A stretch of DNA of 64,000 bases, taken from the NCBI RefSeq assembly GCF_025290835.2, contig NZ_JAOCQD020000004.1, forward strand, positions 310,001 to 374,000, given 5' to 3'. The notes below the pieces were generated by a model that did not search any database, was not told where the DNA came from, and worked only from the letters and a program-made list of their open reading frames with translations. This DNA is from Aquabacterium sp. OR-4. Lineage in GTDB: Bacteria > Pseudomonadota > Gammaproteobacteria > Burkholderiales > Burkholderiaceae_C. Each line of letters starts with the position of its first letter. Within the stretch, counting starts at the first letter, position 1. The position numbers and the translations under genes were made by a program. Positions 30,623 through 39,252 of this stretch are shown one piece after another.

Positions 30623-31660
30623 ATGAACCGATCGATCCTGCGCCGCACGGCGCTGCGCCTGGCCACGCTGGCCACCCTTGGCGCGGGCCTGGCGCTGGCC
30701 GCCAGCCTGCCCGCCCGGGCCCAGGCCACACCCGAGCGCACCATCCGCTTCGGCCACCTGAACAACGCCGACCACCCGGTGAGCTTTGGCGTCAAGCGCT
30801 TTGCCGAGCTGCTGGCCAGCAAGAGCGGCGGCCGCATGAAGGTGCAGGAGTTCCCGTCCTCGCAGCTGGGCAACGAGATGCAGCAGCAGTCGGCGCTGCA
30901 GGGCGGCGTGCAGCAGATGTCGGCACCGGCCACCACCTCGCTGGCCGGCATCGTCAAGGAGTTCGGGCTGATCGACTTTCCGTTCTCGGTGGCCAGCTTC
31001 GCGCAGGCCGACGCGCTGCTCGACGGCCCCTTCGGCCAGGCCCTGCTGGCCCGCCTGCCCGAGAAGGGCCTGGTGGCGCTGGGCTACTGGGACCTGGGCT
31101 TTCGCAATGTCACCAACAGCCGCCGCGCGATCACCCGGCCCGAGGATCTGGAGGGCCTGAAGCTGCGCGTGATCCCCAACCCGGTGTTCATCGAGACCTT
31201 CAAGGCCTTCAAGGCCAACCCGGTGCCGATGCCCTTTGCCGAGCTGTATGGCGCGCTCGAGAGCAAGGCCGTGGATGGCCAGGAGAACCCGTTTGCGGTG
31301 ATCGCCTCGAACAAGTTCTTCGAGGTGCAAAAGCATGTCAGCGCCACCAACCACGTGTATGCCGCCAACATCGTGCTGGTGAGCAAGAAGTTCTGGGACC
31401 AGCTCACGCCGGCCGAGCAGAAGTGGATGCACGAGGCCGCTGACGAGACCCGCGCCTACCAGCGCCAGGTGAGCCGCGCCGCCGCGCAGAAGGCAGTGGG
31501 CGAGCTGCAGGCCAAGGGCATGCAGTACAACGAGCTGAGCCCGGCCGAGCAGGCACGCATGCGCGCCATCGCCAAGCCGGTGACCGAGAAGTTCGCCGCC
31601 AGCTACGACCCGGTGCTGGTCAAGCTCTACAACGACGAACTGGCCAAGGTGCAGAAGTGA
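30623..31660 (+). CDS. TRAP transporter solute-binding subunit (DctP family)
   Basis: A 345-residue periplasmic binding protein with a signal peptide (LATLGAGLALAASLPARAQA). DctP-family landmarks are IRFGHLNNADHP, the GGRMKVQEFPSSQLGNE segment, LKLRVIPNPVF containing the conserved arginine that binds the substrate carboxylate, and AVDGQENPFAVI. ATG 30623 follows AGGAG. First gene of a TRAP operon regulated from the divergent IclR gene. The binding pocket suggests an organic acid; the dehydroquinase gene next door points to quinate, shikimate or a related compound, by inference. Confidence 0.94.
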   Translation: MNRSILRRTALRLATLATLGAGLALAASLPARAQATPERTIRFGHLNNADHPVSFGVKRFAELLASKSGGRMKVQEFPSSQLGNEMQQQSALQGGVQQMSAPATTSLAGIVKEFGLIDFPFSVASFAQADALLDGPFGQALLARLPEKGLVALGYWDLGFRNVTNSRRAITRPEDLEGLKLRVIPNPVFIETFKAFKANPVPMPFAELYGALESKAVDGQENPFAVIASNKFFEVQKHVSATNHVYAANIVLVSKKFWDQLTPAEQKWMHEAADETRAYQRQVSRAAAQKAVGELQAKGMQYNELSPAEQARMRAIAKPVTEKFAASYDPVLVKLYNDELAKVQK

Positions 31661-32115
31661 GCACCGCACGCCTGAACATCCTGGTGCTGCACGGCCCCAA
31701 CCTCAACCTGTTTGGCCGCCGCGAGCCGCACATCTACGGCCACACCACGCTGGCCCAGATCAACGAGCGCCTGGGCGCCCTGGCCGAGACGCTGGGCGTG
31801 CAGCTCACCACGCTGCAGAGCAACCACGAGGGTGCGCTGATCGACTGCCTGCACCAGCACATCGACAGCGCCCACGGCGCGCTGATCAACCCGGCCGGCC
31901 TCACCCAGCACGGCGTGCCGCTGCACGATGCGATCAAGGCCATGCCCTTTCCGTGCCTGGAGGTGCACATGAGCAACATCGCCGCGCGCGAGGCCTGGCG
32001 CGCCCATTCCATCATCTCGCCGGCGGTGCGCGCCACCGTGCAGGGCCTGGGCGTGCACAGCTACCTGGCGGCGCTGGTGGGCCTGACGGGGCTGCTGCGC
32101 GAGACCCCGGCATGA
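31657..32115 (+). CDS. aroQ: Type II 3-dehydroquinate dehydratase
   Basis: A 152-residue protein of normal family length. It converts 3-dehydroquinate to 3-dehydroshikimate by anti elimination. Visible landmarks are LHGPNLNLFGRREP with the lid loop, QSNHEGALID, INPAGLTQHG, EVHMSN and the His of WRAHSIISP. The usual INPGAxTH loop reads INPAGLTQ, a small departure. GTG start overlaps the dctP stop (GTGA), and the gene ends overlapping the dctQ start. Being inside a transporter operon suggests catabolism of quinate or dehydroquinate rather than chorismate synthesis; a housekeeping copy would be expected elsewhere. Confidence 0.93.
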   Translation: MSTARLNILVLHGPNLNLFGRREPHIYGHTTLAQINERLGALAETLGVQLTTLQSNHEGALIDCLHQHIDSAHGALINPAGLTQHGVPLHDAIKAMPFPCLEVHMSNIAAREAWRAHSIISPAVRATVQGLGVHSYLAALVGLTGLLRETPA

Positions 32116-32606
32116 ACCGGGCAGTGCGTGCGCTCGACCTGCTGGGCGCCGCCTGCCTGGCCGTGATGGTGTTGCTGGTGGCCGGCAACGTGCTGCTGCG
32201 CTATGTGTTCAACAGCGGCATCACGGTCAGCGAGGAGCTGGCGCGCTGGCTGTTCGTGTGGCTGACCTTTCTGGGCGCCATTGCGGCGCTGGCCCAGGAC
32301 GCGCACATGGGCAGCGACATGCTGCTCGACCGCCTGGGCCCGCGCGGCCGGCGCGCACTGCAGCTGGCCGCCACGCTGCTGATGCTGGGCACCAGCGTGC
32401 TGCTGCTGCAGGGCGCCTGGCAGCAAACCCGCATCAACTGGGACGTGCAGGCCCCGGTGAGCGGTGCCTCTGTCGGCTGGTTCTATGCCAGCGGCGTGGT
32501 GTTCGGCGTGGGTGCCATCGCCTGCCTGCTGCGCCGGCTGTGGCGCCTGTTGCGCGATCAGCCCGTGGGTCTGCCGCCCGGCGCGGCGATGCTCAAGGAC
32601 GTGTGA
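32112..32606 (+). CDS. TRAP transporter small membrane subunit (DctQ family)
   Basis: A 164-residue membrane protein with four predicted transmembrane helices (about residues 8-28, 45-63, 82-102, 123-143). It has the family motif around SEELARWLFVWLTFLGA, and the DAHMGSDML segment follows. It pairs with the large permease subunit to drive sodium-dependent uptake of the solute delivered by DctP. ATG 32112 overlaps the aroQ stop by four bases. Confidence 0.92.
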   Translation: MNRAVRALDLLGAACLAVMVLLVAGNVLLRYVFNSGITVSEELARWLFVWLTFLGAIAALAQDAHMGSDMLLDRLGPRGRRALQLAATLLMLGTSVLLLQGAWQQTRINWDVQAPVSGASVGWFYASGVVFGVGAIACLLRRLWRLLRDQPVGLPPGAAMLKDV

Positions 32607-32607
32607 G

Positions 32608-33888
32608 ATGACTGTGTTGGTGTTTTTGGCGTCGCTGCTGGGCGCCATGGCGCTGGGCATGCCCATTGCCTTTGCGCTGCTGGTGTCGGGTGTGGCGCTG
32701 ATGTGGCACCTCGACCTGTTCGAGGCGCAGATCCTGGCCCAGAACGTGATCAATGGCGCCGACAGCTTTCCGCTGCTGGCCGTGCCGTTTTTCATGCTGG
32801 CCGGCGAGATCATGAACGTGGGGGGCCTCAGCCGCCGCATCGTGGCGCTGGCGCTCACGCTGGTGGGCCACAAGCGCGGCGGCCTGGGCTTTGTGACCAT
32901 CGTCGCGGCCTGCCTGATGGCCGCGCTGTCGGGCTCGGCCGTGGCCGACACCGCCGCACTGGCCGCCCTGCTGCTGCCGATGATGGTGGCCGCCGGGCAC
33001 GACCGCGCGCGCTCGGGCGGGCTCATCGCCTCGGCCGGCATCATTGCGCCGATCATTCCGCCGTCGATCGGCTTCGTGATCTTCGGCGTGACCGCCAATG
33101 TCTCGATCAGCAAGCTGTTCATGGCCGGCATCGTGCCGGGGCTGCTGATGGGCGTGGCCATCGCCATCGCCTGGTGGTGGGTGGCCCGCGGCGAGGCCGT
33201 GACGCCGCCGCCCCGCGCCGACGCCGCCGCGCGCTGGCTGGCCCTGCGTGAATCGGCCTGGGCGCTGTTCTTGCCGGTGATCGTGCTGGTGGGGCTGAAG
33301 ATGGGCGTATTCACGCCCACCGAGGCCGCCGTGGTGGCCGCGGTGTACGCGCTGTTCGTGGCCGTGTTCGTCTACCGCGAGCTCAAGCCCGCGCAGCTGA
33401 TCGAGGTGTTCGTGGCCTCGGCGCGCACCACGGCGGTGATCATGTTCCTGGTGGCCGCGGCCATGGTCAGCGCCTGGCTGATCACCGTGGCGCAGATCCC
33501 GGCGCAGATGATCGAGCTGCTGCAGCCCTTCATGGGCCACCCCACGCTGCTGCTGCTGGCCATCATGCTGCTGGTGATTGCCGTGGGCACGGCGATGGAC
33601 ATGACGCCCACCATCCTGATCATGACCCCGGTGCTGATGCCGGTGGTCAAGGCCGCCGGCATCGACCCGGTGTACTTCGGCGTGCTGTTCATGATCAACA
33701 ACGCCATCGGCCTGATCACCCCGCCAGTGGGCACCGTGCTCAACGTGGTGGCCGGCGTGGGCCGCATGAAGATGGACGAGGTGACCCGCGGCGTGCTGCC
33801 CTTCATGACCGCGCAGTTCGTGGTGCTGTTTCTGCTGGTGCTGTTTCCGGCGCTGGTGATGGTGCCGGCGAGGTGGCTGGCGCAGTGA
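32608..33888 (+). CDS. TRAP transporter large permease subunit (DctM family)
   Basis: A 426-residue integral membrane protein, the usual DctM length, with about 11-12 transmembrane helices. Conserved segments include SFPLLAVPFFMLAGEIMN, LSGSAVADTAAL, APIIPPSIGFVIFG and NNAIGLITPPVGTVLNVV. It forms the substrate and sodium pathway with DctQ. It starts one base after the dctQ stop and is the last gene of this operon; a long non-coding stretch follows. Confidence 0.95.
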   Translation: MTVLVFLASLLGAMALGMPIAFALLVSGVALMWHLDLFEAQILAQNVINGADSFPLLAVPFFMLAGEIMNVGGLSRRIVALALTLVGHKRGGLGFVTIVAACLMAALSGSAVADTAALAALLLPMMVAAGHDRARSGGLIASAGIIAPIIPPSIGFVIFGVTANVSISKLFMAGIVPGLLMGVAIAIAWWWVARGEAVTPPPRADAAARWLALRESAWALFLPVIVLVGLKMGVFTPTEAAVVAAVYALFVAVFVYRELKPAQLIEVFVASARTTAVIMFLVAAAMVSAWLITVAQIPAQMIELLQPFMGHPTLLLLAIMLLVIAVGTAMDMTPTILIMTPVLMPVVKAAGIDPVYFGVLFMINNAIGLITPPVGTVLNVVAGVGRMKMDEVTRGVLPFMTAQFVVLFLLVLFPALVMVPARWLAQ

Positions 33889-34057
33889 ACGCCCGGGCGT
33901 CAGAGGCCGCGGCGTGAAGCTGCGCCACTTGGCATGTGGTGATGCGCATGACCTGGATCGCCTCGCTCCAGACCCTGGCCGAGCCCTCGTCGCCACTGAG
34001 GTAGCGGGTACTTCGCCACTCGCCAGGCCCGAAGCCCCGGAACGCCGCGCAGCTTGG

Positions 34058-34329
34058 CTAGTCCAGTGAAACGGAGAAATCGGATGTGCGCAGGGGTTTG
34101 GCAGGGCAGGCGACAAGGCGCGGCCCGCAGCCCAGGCTGAACGCCTGGGCAAGGGTTGCAACACCGGCGCATGCCCTGCCAGACCCCTGCCCGCAGGGTG
34201 GGCACCTGTCAGGGGCGCCCTCGTCGTTGCCGGTGCTCGCCGGGTGACCAACCCGGCTGCGCCCGGCGCCTAGATGGCGCCCCTGACAGGTACCCACGCA
34301 CATCCGATTTCTCCGTTTCACTGGACTAG
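34058..34329. mobile_element. MITE-like nested inverted-repeat element
   Basis: The outer arms 34058-34090 and 34297-34329 are perfect 33-bp inverted repeats, each bounded by CTAG. Inside are two further hairpin pairs: 34093-34108 with 34172-34187 (15 of 16 bases) and 34204-34219 with 34276-34291 (16 of 16). Smaller stems also occur, including GCCCAGGC-TGAAC-GCCTGGGC. The result is a cloverleaf-like fold. No coding content is seen. The layout fits a non-autonomous miniature element or a mobile palindromic repeat; a structured RNA is an alternative. Confidence 0.65.
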
Positions 34330-34383
34330 TGTCGGTGAGCCGACGCCAGGTTCGCGTTCGATCTGGTCAGGCGCGGCGTTGCA

Positions 34384-34419
34384 GGCGTTGGTGGCGTTGG
34401 TGGCGTTGGTGGCGTTGGC
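34384..34419 (+). repeat. 9-bp tandem repeat (GGCGTTGGT x4)
   Basis: Four contiguous copies of GGCGTTGGT, the last ending in C, lie 140-175 bp upstream of the acyl-CoA ligase start. Such short repeats can vary in copy number by slippage. No reading frame uses them in a supported gene. Confidence 0.85.
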
Positions 34420-34558
34420 CAGCTTCACCGCCCCGCGGGTGCCAGCCTCTTGGCGGTGATACCTGACACCAAGGCGACACGCCGCCCCAGGGCAAGCCCG
34501 GTGGCCGCTGCGGCGGGGCGGCCGCAAGATGCGGCGGTCGCGCTTTGGAGCTCTTGCC

Positions 34559-36217
34559 ATGCCCCCGCCCGTGCTGCCCGGCCTGATCATGGACAAGCCG
34601 CTGATGATCTCGTCGATCATCGAGCACGCGGCGCGGTACCACACCCACACCGAGATCGTGGCGCGCACCATCGGCGGCGGGCTGCACCGCTACACCTATG
34701 GCCAGGCGCACGCGCGCATGCGCCAGCTGGCGAACGCCATCACCCGCCTGGGCATGCGCATGGGCGACCGCGTGGGCGCACTGGCCTGGAACACGCACCA
34801 GCAGTTCGAGATGTTCTACGGCGTGTCGGGCACCGGCGCGGTGCTGCACACGGTGAACCCGCGCCTGCACCTCGAGCAGATCGTCTACATCATCAACCAC
34901 GCCGAAGACCGCCTGCTGTTCGTGGATGCGGTCACCCTGCCCATCCTCGAGAAGATCGCACCGCAGCTCGGCACGGTGGAAGCCTTCGTGTTGATGGACC
35001 ACCGCGCCGCCATGCCGGCCAGCCACACCCTGCCCAGGCCCTTGCTGTGCTACGAAGACCTGCTGGCCGCTGAACCTGACGATTACGTGTGGCCCGAGTT
35101 CGACGAGCGCAGCGCCTCCACGCTGTGCTACACCTCGGGCACCACGGGCAACCCCAAGGGCGTGCTGTATTCGCACCGCTCGGCCCTGCTGGTGGCCATG
35201 ATGTTCGGCCCGCTGGTGGGCCTGCGCAGCCAGAACGGCGAGCTGCCGGTGCTGATGCCGATGGCGCCGATGTTCCACGGCAATGCCTGGCAGTTTCCGT
35301 ATCTGGCGCCGATGCATGGCGCCAAGCTGGTGCTGCCCGGTCGCAACTACGAGCCCGACAAGCTTTACGAGCTGCTCGAAGGCGAGCGCGTCACGCTCAC
35401 CTGCGGCGTGCCCACCTTCTGGCTCATCTTGCTGGATTGGCTGCAGCGCAGCGGCAAGCGCTTTTCCACGCTGCGCTACACGCTGTCCAGCGGCTCGGCC
35501 GTGCCGCGCTCGCTGATGGAGGCGCTGGAGCGCGACTACGGCGTCGAGATCCTGCAGGCCTGGGGCATGACCGAGGCGCTGGGCGGCAGCTCGGTGCTGA
35601 TGGCGCCCAGCGCCGAGCCGCGCAGCTTTGACGAACGCGTGGACGCGCGCATGAGCTCGGGCCGCGCCGCCTGCGGCGTGCGCTACCGCCTGGTGGACGA
35701 CGACGGCCACGAGCTGCCGCAGGACGGCCACACCGTGGGCCACTTCCGGGTGCAGGCGCCGTGGGTCAGCTCGGCCTACTTCAAGAACGAGGGCGGCAGC
35801 GCGCTGGACGAAGACGGCTGGCTCAAGACCGGTGATCTGGCCAGCATCGCGCCCGATGGCCGAATCCAGCTGACCGACCGCTCGAAGGACGTGATCAAGA
35901 GCGGTGGCGAGTGGATCAGCTCGATCGCGCTCGAGAACGTGGCCGTGGGCCACCCCGAGGTTCTGCAGGCCGCGGTGATTGCCGTGGCCCACCCCAAATG
36001 GCAGGAGCGCCCGCTGCTGGTGGCCGTACGCAAGCCCGGCAGCACGCTGCAGGGTGGCGCACTGATCGACTACATGCGCGGCCAGGTGGCCGACTGGTGG
36101 CTGCCCGACGACGTGGCCTTCGTCGACGCCATGCCCATGACCGGCACGGGCAAGGTGCACAAGCTCACGCTGCGCCAGCAGTTCGCCAAGCATGTCTTGC
36201 CGGGCCTGGCCGGCTGA
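34559..36217 (+). CDS. Acyl-CoA ligase (AMP-forming, FadD/DmdB-like)
   Basis: A 552-residue ANL-superfamily enzyme that activates a carboxylic acid with ATP and CoA. Core motifs are YTSGTTGNPKGV (P-loop), a WGMTEA motif, the hinge TGDLASIAPDGRIQLTDRSKD, and the C-terminal catalytic lysine in TGTGKVHK. The N-terminus (MDKPLMISSIIEHAARYH) is typical of enzymes annotated as medium/long-chain or 3-methylmercaptopropionate CoA ligases. ATG 34559 has GGAG eight bases upstream; an in-frame ATG at 34529 lacks one. The substrate cannot be fixed from sequence. It is followed 78 bp later by an ABC solute receptor gene. Confidence 0.92.
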   Translation: MPPPVLPGLIMDKPLMISSIIEHAARYHTHTEIVARTIGGGLHRYTYGQAHARMRQLANAITRLGMRMGDRVGALAWNTHQQFEMFYGVSGTGAVLHTVNPRLHLEQIVYIINHAEDRLLFVDAVTLPILEKIAPQLGTVEAFVLMDHRAAMPASHTLPRPLLCYEDLLAAEPDDYVWPEFDERSASTLCYTSGTTGNPKGVLYSHRSALLVAMMFGPLVGLRSQNGELPVLMPMAPMFHGNAWQFPYLAPMHGAKLVLPGRNYEPDKLYELLEGERVTLTCGVPTFWLILLDWLQRSGKRFSTLRYTLSSGSAVPRSLMEALERDYGVEILQAWGMTEALGGSSVLMAPSAEPRSFDERVDARMSSGRAACGVRYRLVDDDGHELPQDGHTVGHFRVQAPWVSSAYFKNEGGSALDEDGWLKTGDLASIAPDGRIQLTDRSKDVIKSGGEWISSIALENVAVGHPEVLQAAVIAVAHPKWQERPLLVAVRKPGSTLQGGALIDYMRGQVADWWLPDDVAFVDAMPMTGTGKVHKLTLRQQFAKHVLPGLAG

Positions 36218-36295
36218 TCCGCGACCAGCAGACCAGCGCACAACCAGACGACCCGACAACCAGACAAGCCGACACCCAAACAACAGGAGACCCGC

Positions 36296-37561
36296 ATGCC
36301 CGACCTTGACGCCCACGACGCGATCCCGTCCACCCTGCAGCGCCGCCACCTGCTCGGCGCCGCGGCCGCGCAGCTGCTGGCCGGCTCGGCCGGCGGCCTG
36401 CTGCTGCCCGGCAGTGCCCACGCCCAGGCCCACCCCGGCGTCACGGCCAGCGAGATCCGCATCGGCAACACCACCTCCCTCTCCGGCCCAGTGTCGGCGC
36501 TGGGCACCATCGCCCGCGCGCAGGCGGCCTACTTCAAGATGGTGAATGACCAGGGTGGCGTGGCCGGCCGCAAGATCAGCTTCATCTTCTACGACGACGG
36601 CTTCAACCCGGCCAAGACCGCCGAGATGGCGCGCAAGCTGATCGAGCAGGACGAGGTGGCCCTGCTGTTCGGCAACCTGGGCACCGGGCCCAACTCGGCC
36701 ATCGTGCGCTATGTCAACCAGCTGGGCGTGCCGCACCTGTTCTTGTCGGTCAACGGCGACAAGTGGACGGACTACAAGTCCAACCCCTGGTCGATGCCCT
36801 TCGCGCCCAGCGGCCGGGTGGAATGCCAGGTGGCCATCAAACACACGCTGCAGGGCAAGCCCGATGCGAAGTTCGCCATCGTCTACCAGAACGACGACTT
36901 CGGCCGCGACTACATCGCCGGTGCCAAGGACGTGCTGGGTGCGCGTTATGACGCCCAGGTCAAGGCCCTGAGCTACGAGGTGACCGACCCCACGCTCGAC
37001 TCGGTGCTGGTGCAGTTGCTCAGCAGCCCGGTGGATGCGCTGATCTCGGGCGTGACGGGCAAGTTCGGCGCCATTTCCATCCGCAAGGCCAGCGACATGG
37101 GCTTCAAGGGCGCGCACTACATCGCCACAGGTGTGTCGTCGATCCAGGGCGTCTTGATTCCGGCCGGCGCCGAGCGCGCCACCGGCGTGCTGAGCACCGT
37201 GTACGCCAAGGACCCCAGCGACCCCGGCATGGCCGACGACCCCGGCATCAAGGCCTACCGCGCCTTCATGGCGCGCTGGTACCCCGAGGGCAACCCCGAT
37301 GAATCGTTCAACAGCTACGGCTACATGACCGCGATGGTGATGACCCGCGTGCTGCAGCAGTGCAACGGCGACTTCAGCCGCCGCAACATCATGGCCCAGG
37401 CCAACAACCTGAAGGACCTGGAGAACCCCATCCTGCTGCCCGGCATCAAGATCAACACCAGCCCCAGCGACCACCGGCCGCTGGAGCAGATGCAGCTGCA
37501 GCGCTTCGACGGCAAGCGCTGGGTGCGCTTCGGGCCGGTGTTCGAGGGCTCGGCGGTGTAG
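36296..37561 (+). CDS. ABC transporter substrate-binding protein, LivK/branched-chain amino acid type
   Basis: A 421-residue exported receptor of the Peripla_BP_6 family. The N-terminus carries a twin-arginine-like signal (RRHLLGAA). Landmarks are IRIGNTTSLSGPVSALG, a VNDQGGVAGRKI segment, LLFGNLGTGPNSAI and VYQNDDFGRDY. No permease or ATPase genes of an ABC transporter are near, so it must share one encoded elsewhere. Receptors of this family next to CoA ligases often bind aromatic or fatty acids, which fits but does not prove a shared substrate. ATG 36296 has AGGAG upstream. Confidence 0.93.
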   Translation: MPDLDAHDAIPSTLQRRHLLGAAAAQLLAGSAGGLLLPGSAHAQAHPGVTASEIRIGNTTSLSGPVSALGTIARAQAAYFKMVNDQGGVAGRKISFIFYDDGFNPAKTAEMARKLIEQDEVALLFGNLGTGPNSAIVRYVNQLGVPHLFLSVNGDKWTDYKSNPWSMPFAPSGRVECQVAIKHTLQGKPDAKFAIVYQNDDFGRDYIAGAKDVLGARYDAQVKALSYEVTDPTLDSVLVQLLSSPVDALISGVTGKFGAISIRKASDMGFKGAHYIATGVSSIQGVLIPAGAERATGVLSTVYAKDPSDPGMADDPGIKAYRAFMARWYPEGNPDESFNSYGYMTAMVMTRVLQQCNGDFSRRNIMAQANNLKDLENPILLPGIKINTSPSDHRPLEQMQLQRFDGKRWVRFGPVFEGSAV

Positions 37562-37617
37562 TGGCCGGCGGCGCCAAGGCGCGCATCCAGGCGCGAAACC
37601 GTGCGCTCAGCAGGCGC

Positions 37618-39117
37618 TTACAGGTCGCCGATGGCCGCCACCAGGCGCTTCCACAGCTCATCGCCCTGGGCACCGTTGGTGAGGATGACCAGGCCGCTGC
37701 CGCGGCTGGGCGAAAACTGCGAGAAGCTGCGAAAGCCGGTGCTGTTGGCACCGCTGTGGTGGGCGATGTCGCCCTGCGCCGTGCGGTTGAGGGCCCAGCC
37801 CAGGCCCCAGTACACCGCCTGGCCCTGGGCGGCGCCGGGGCGCTCGATCGGCTCGCGGGCCTCCACCACCACCTGGGGCCGCAGCATCTCCTGCGCCGCC
37901 GCCTGTGACAGCAGGGCCGGTTCACCCTGCGCGGCCTTCATCACCTCCACCAGCAGGCGGGCGTAGTCGTCCACCGTGGTGTACAGGGTGTAGGCGGCGT
38001 TGGGGTGCAGGTAGCGCGATGGCGGCCGCGGCCTGCCGTCGTCACCATGCCCGGTGGCCTGCCGGGCACCGATCTGCGGTGTCCAGCCAAAGTCGCTGTG
38101 CTGCAGGCCCAGCGGCCCGAACAAACGCTGGTGCGCCAGGCGCTCGAGCGGCAAGCCGCTGATCCACTCGATGCGCCGCTGCAGGTAGAAGCTGCCCTCG
38201 CCCGAATAGCCAAACTTCGCGCCGGGCTGAAACAGCAGCGGCAGCGGGCCTTCGATCTCTTCGCCGCCCGAGCGCCAGTTGGGGTAGCCCGAGGTGTGCG
38301 CCAGCAGCATGCGCGCCGTCACCCGCTGCTTCTCGGGCTGATCGGGCACCAGCAGCTCGGGGCCATAGGCCACCACCGGCCGGTCGAGATCCAGCTGCCC
38401 GCGGTCGACCAGCTGCATGGCCAGCATGGCCATGACGGGCTTGCTCATCGACGCGGCCTCGAACACGGTGTCGGGCGTCACCGCCTCGCCCGCAGCCGCG
38501 CTGCGCCGGCCATAGCCGCCAGACCAGACCAGCCGCCGATCGCGGATCAGCGCCACGGCCGCCCCGGGCACCTGGTGCTGCACCAGCAGTGCCGGCAGCA
38601 GCGCATCGAGCGTGGCCACCAGCCTGTGATGCTGCAGCTGCTGGGCGCGCTGCCCGGGTGCCAGCCGCTCCAGGGCCCAGGTGGCGCTGCGGCGCACGGC
38701 CTCGTCGTGGTCGCTCAGGCAGCGGGTCAGGGGCTGAAGGGCGGCCTGGGCCACGCCGTCCAGGCCGGCCAGGCCACCCAGCGTGCGGGCCGCCACCTGG
38801 CGCACCAAGGCACTGCTGTCTGACAACAGGCCCACCAGCTCGGGCAAGGCCGCCTGCGCCGGCGCGCCCATGCGGCCCAGCGCGATGGCGGCCGCGCCGC
38901 GCCGCTCGGCCTGGTCGCTGCCCAGGCTGCGGGTCAGGGCCGGCACGGCCGCGGCACCGATGCGGCCCAGGGCCACGGCCGCCGCGCCGCGCCGGTAGGG
39001 ATCGGCATCGCCCAGGGCCTGCGCCAGATCGGCCAGCTCATCGGCTGGCGCCGCGTGCAGCGCCGGCCCGCCGGCCGTGAGCAGAAGAACGGCCAACAGG
39101 CATCGAAGAAGAGTCAT
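37618..39117 (-). CDS. HEAT-repeat protein fused to a beta-lactamase-fold serine hydrolase
   Basis: A 499-residue exported protein with a signal peptide (LLRCLLAVLLLTAGGPALHA). Residues about 25-160 are four to five HEAT/PBS-lyase-like repeats (RRGAAAVALGRIG, ERRGAAAIALGRMG, VRQVAARTLGGLAG). Residues about 165-499 are a class C beta-lactamase/esterase-family domain with the SxxK motif SMSK near residue 222, a tyrosine motif YSGEG and a late HSG. It is probably a periplasmic peptidase or esterase; no resistance role is implied. The repeat-hydrolase fusion is uncommon. A 7-bp tandem repeat lies 61-102 bp upstream of its ATG. Confidence 0.9.
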   Translation of the reverse strand: MTLLRCLLAVLLLTAGGPALHAAPADELADLAQALGDADPYRRGAAAVALGRIGAAAVPALTRSLGSDQAERRGAAAIALGRMGAPAQAALPELVGLLSDSSALVRQVAARTLGGLAGLDGVAQAALQPLTRCLSDHDEAVRRSATWALERLAPGQRAQQLQHHRLVATLDALLPALLVQHQVPGAAVALIRDRRLVWSGGYGRRSAAAGEAVTPDTVFEAASMSKPVMAMLAMQLVDRGQLDLDRPVVAYGPELLVPDQPEKQRVTARMLLAHTSGYPNWRSGGEEIEGPLPLLFQPGAKFGYSGEGSFYLQRRIEWISGLPLERLAHQRLFGPLGLQHSDFGWTPQIGARQATGHGDDGRPRPPSRYLHPNAAYTLYTTVDDYARLLVEVMKAAQGEPALLSQAAAQEMLRPQVVVEAREPIERPGAAQGQAVYWGLGWALNRTAQGDIAHHSGANSTGFRSFSQFSPSRGSGLVILTNGAQGDELWKRLVAAIGDL

Positions 39118-39177
39118 GGATCACCGCCTGCGCCCAGTTTAGGCGGCGGCAGGCCGGCCGCTGCGGGTGCAGCGCCC

Positions 39178-39219
39178 GGGGTGCGGGGTGCGGGGTGCGG
39201 GGTGCGGGGTGCGGGGTGC
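39178..39219 (-). repeat. 7-bp tandem repeat (GGGGTGC x6) upstream of the HEAT-hydrolase gene
   Basis: Six perfect contiguous copies of GGGGTGC on the plus strand lie between the transketolase stop and the HEAT-hydrolase start, in the zone where a promoter for the latter would be. Copy-number change would alter spacing by 7 bp. Confidence 0.9.
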
Positions 39220-39252
39220 AGGAGTGCCGCGGTGCAGGGGCCGGTGGGTGGC

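Larger units (their letters stand above)
33889..34558. other. 670-bp intergenic region with structured repeats
   Basis: No gene is supported here. It contains, left to right, about 165 bp of ordinary GC-rich sequence, the 272-bp inverted-repeat element (34058-34329), about 50 bp, a 9-bp tandem repeat (34384-34419), and the leader of the acyl-CoA ligase gene with GGAG at 34547. A reverse-frame ORF at 33900-34205 has no recognisable protein features. Confidence 0.7.

Noticed and set aside
33900..34205. A 101-codon minus-strand ORF in the 670-bp gap
   Set aside because: It overlaps the palindromic element, lacks a ribosome-binding site and has no recognisable protein feature.
37618..39117. A beta-lactam resistance gene
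   Set aside because: The serine hydrolase domain belongs to a broad peptidase/esterase family and is fused to HEAT repeats. The MBL-fold lipoprotein at 57132-58154 is likewise not called a resistance gene.
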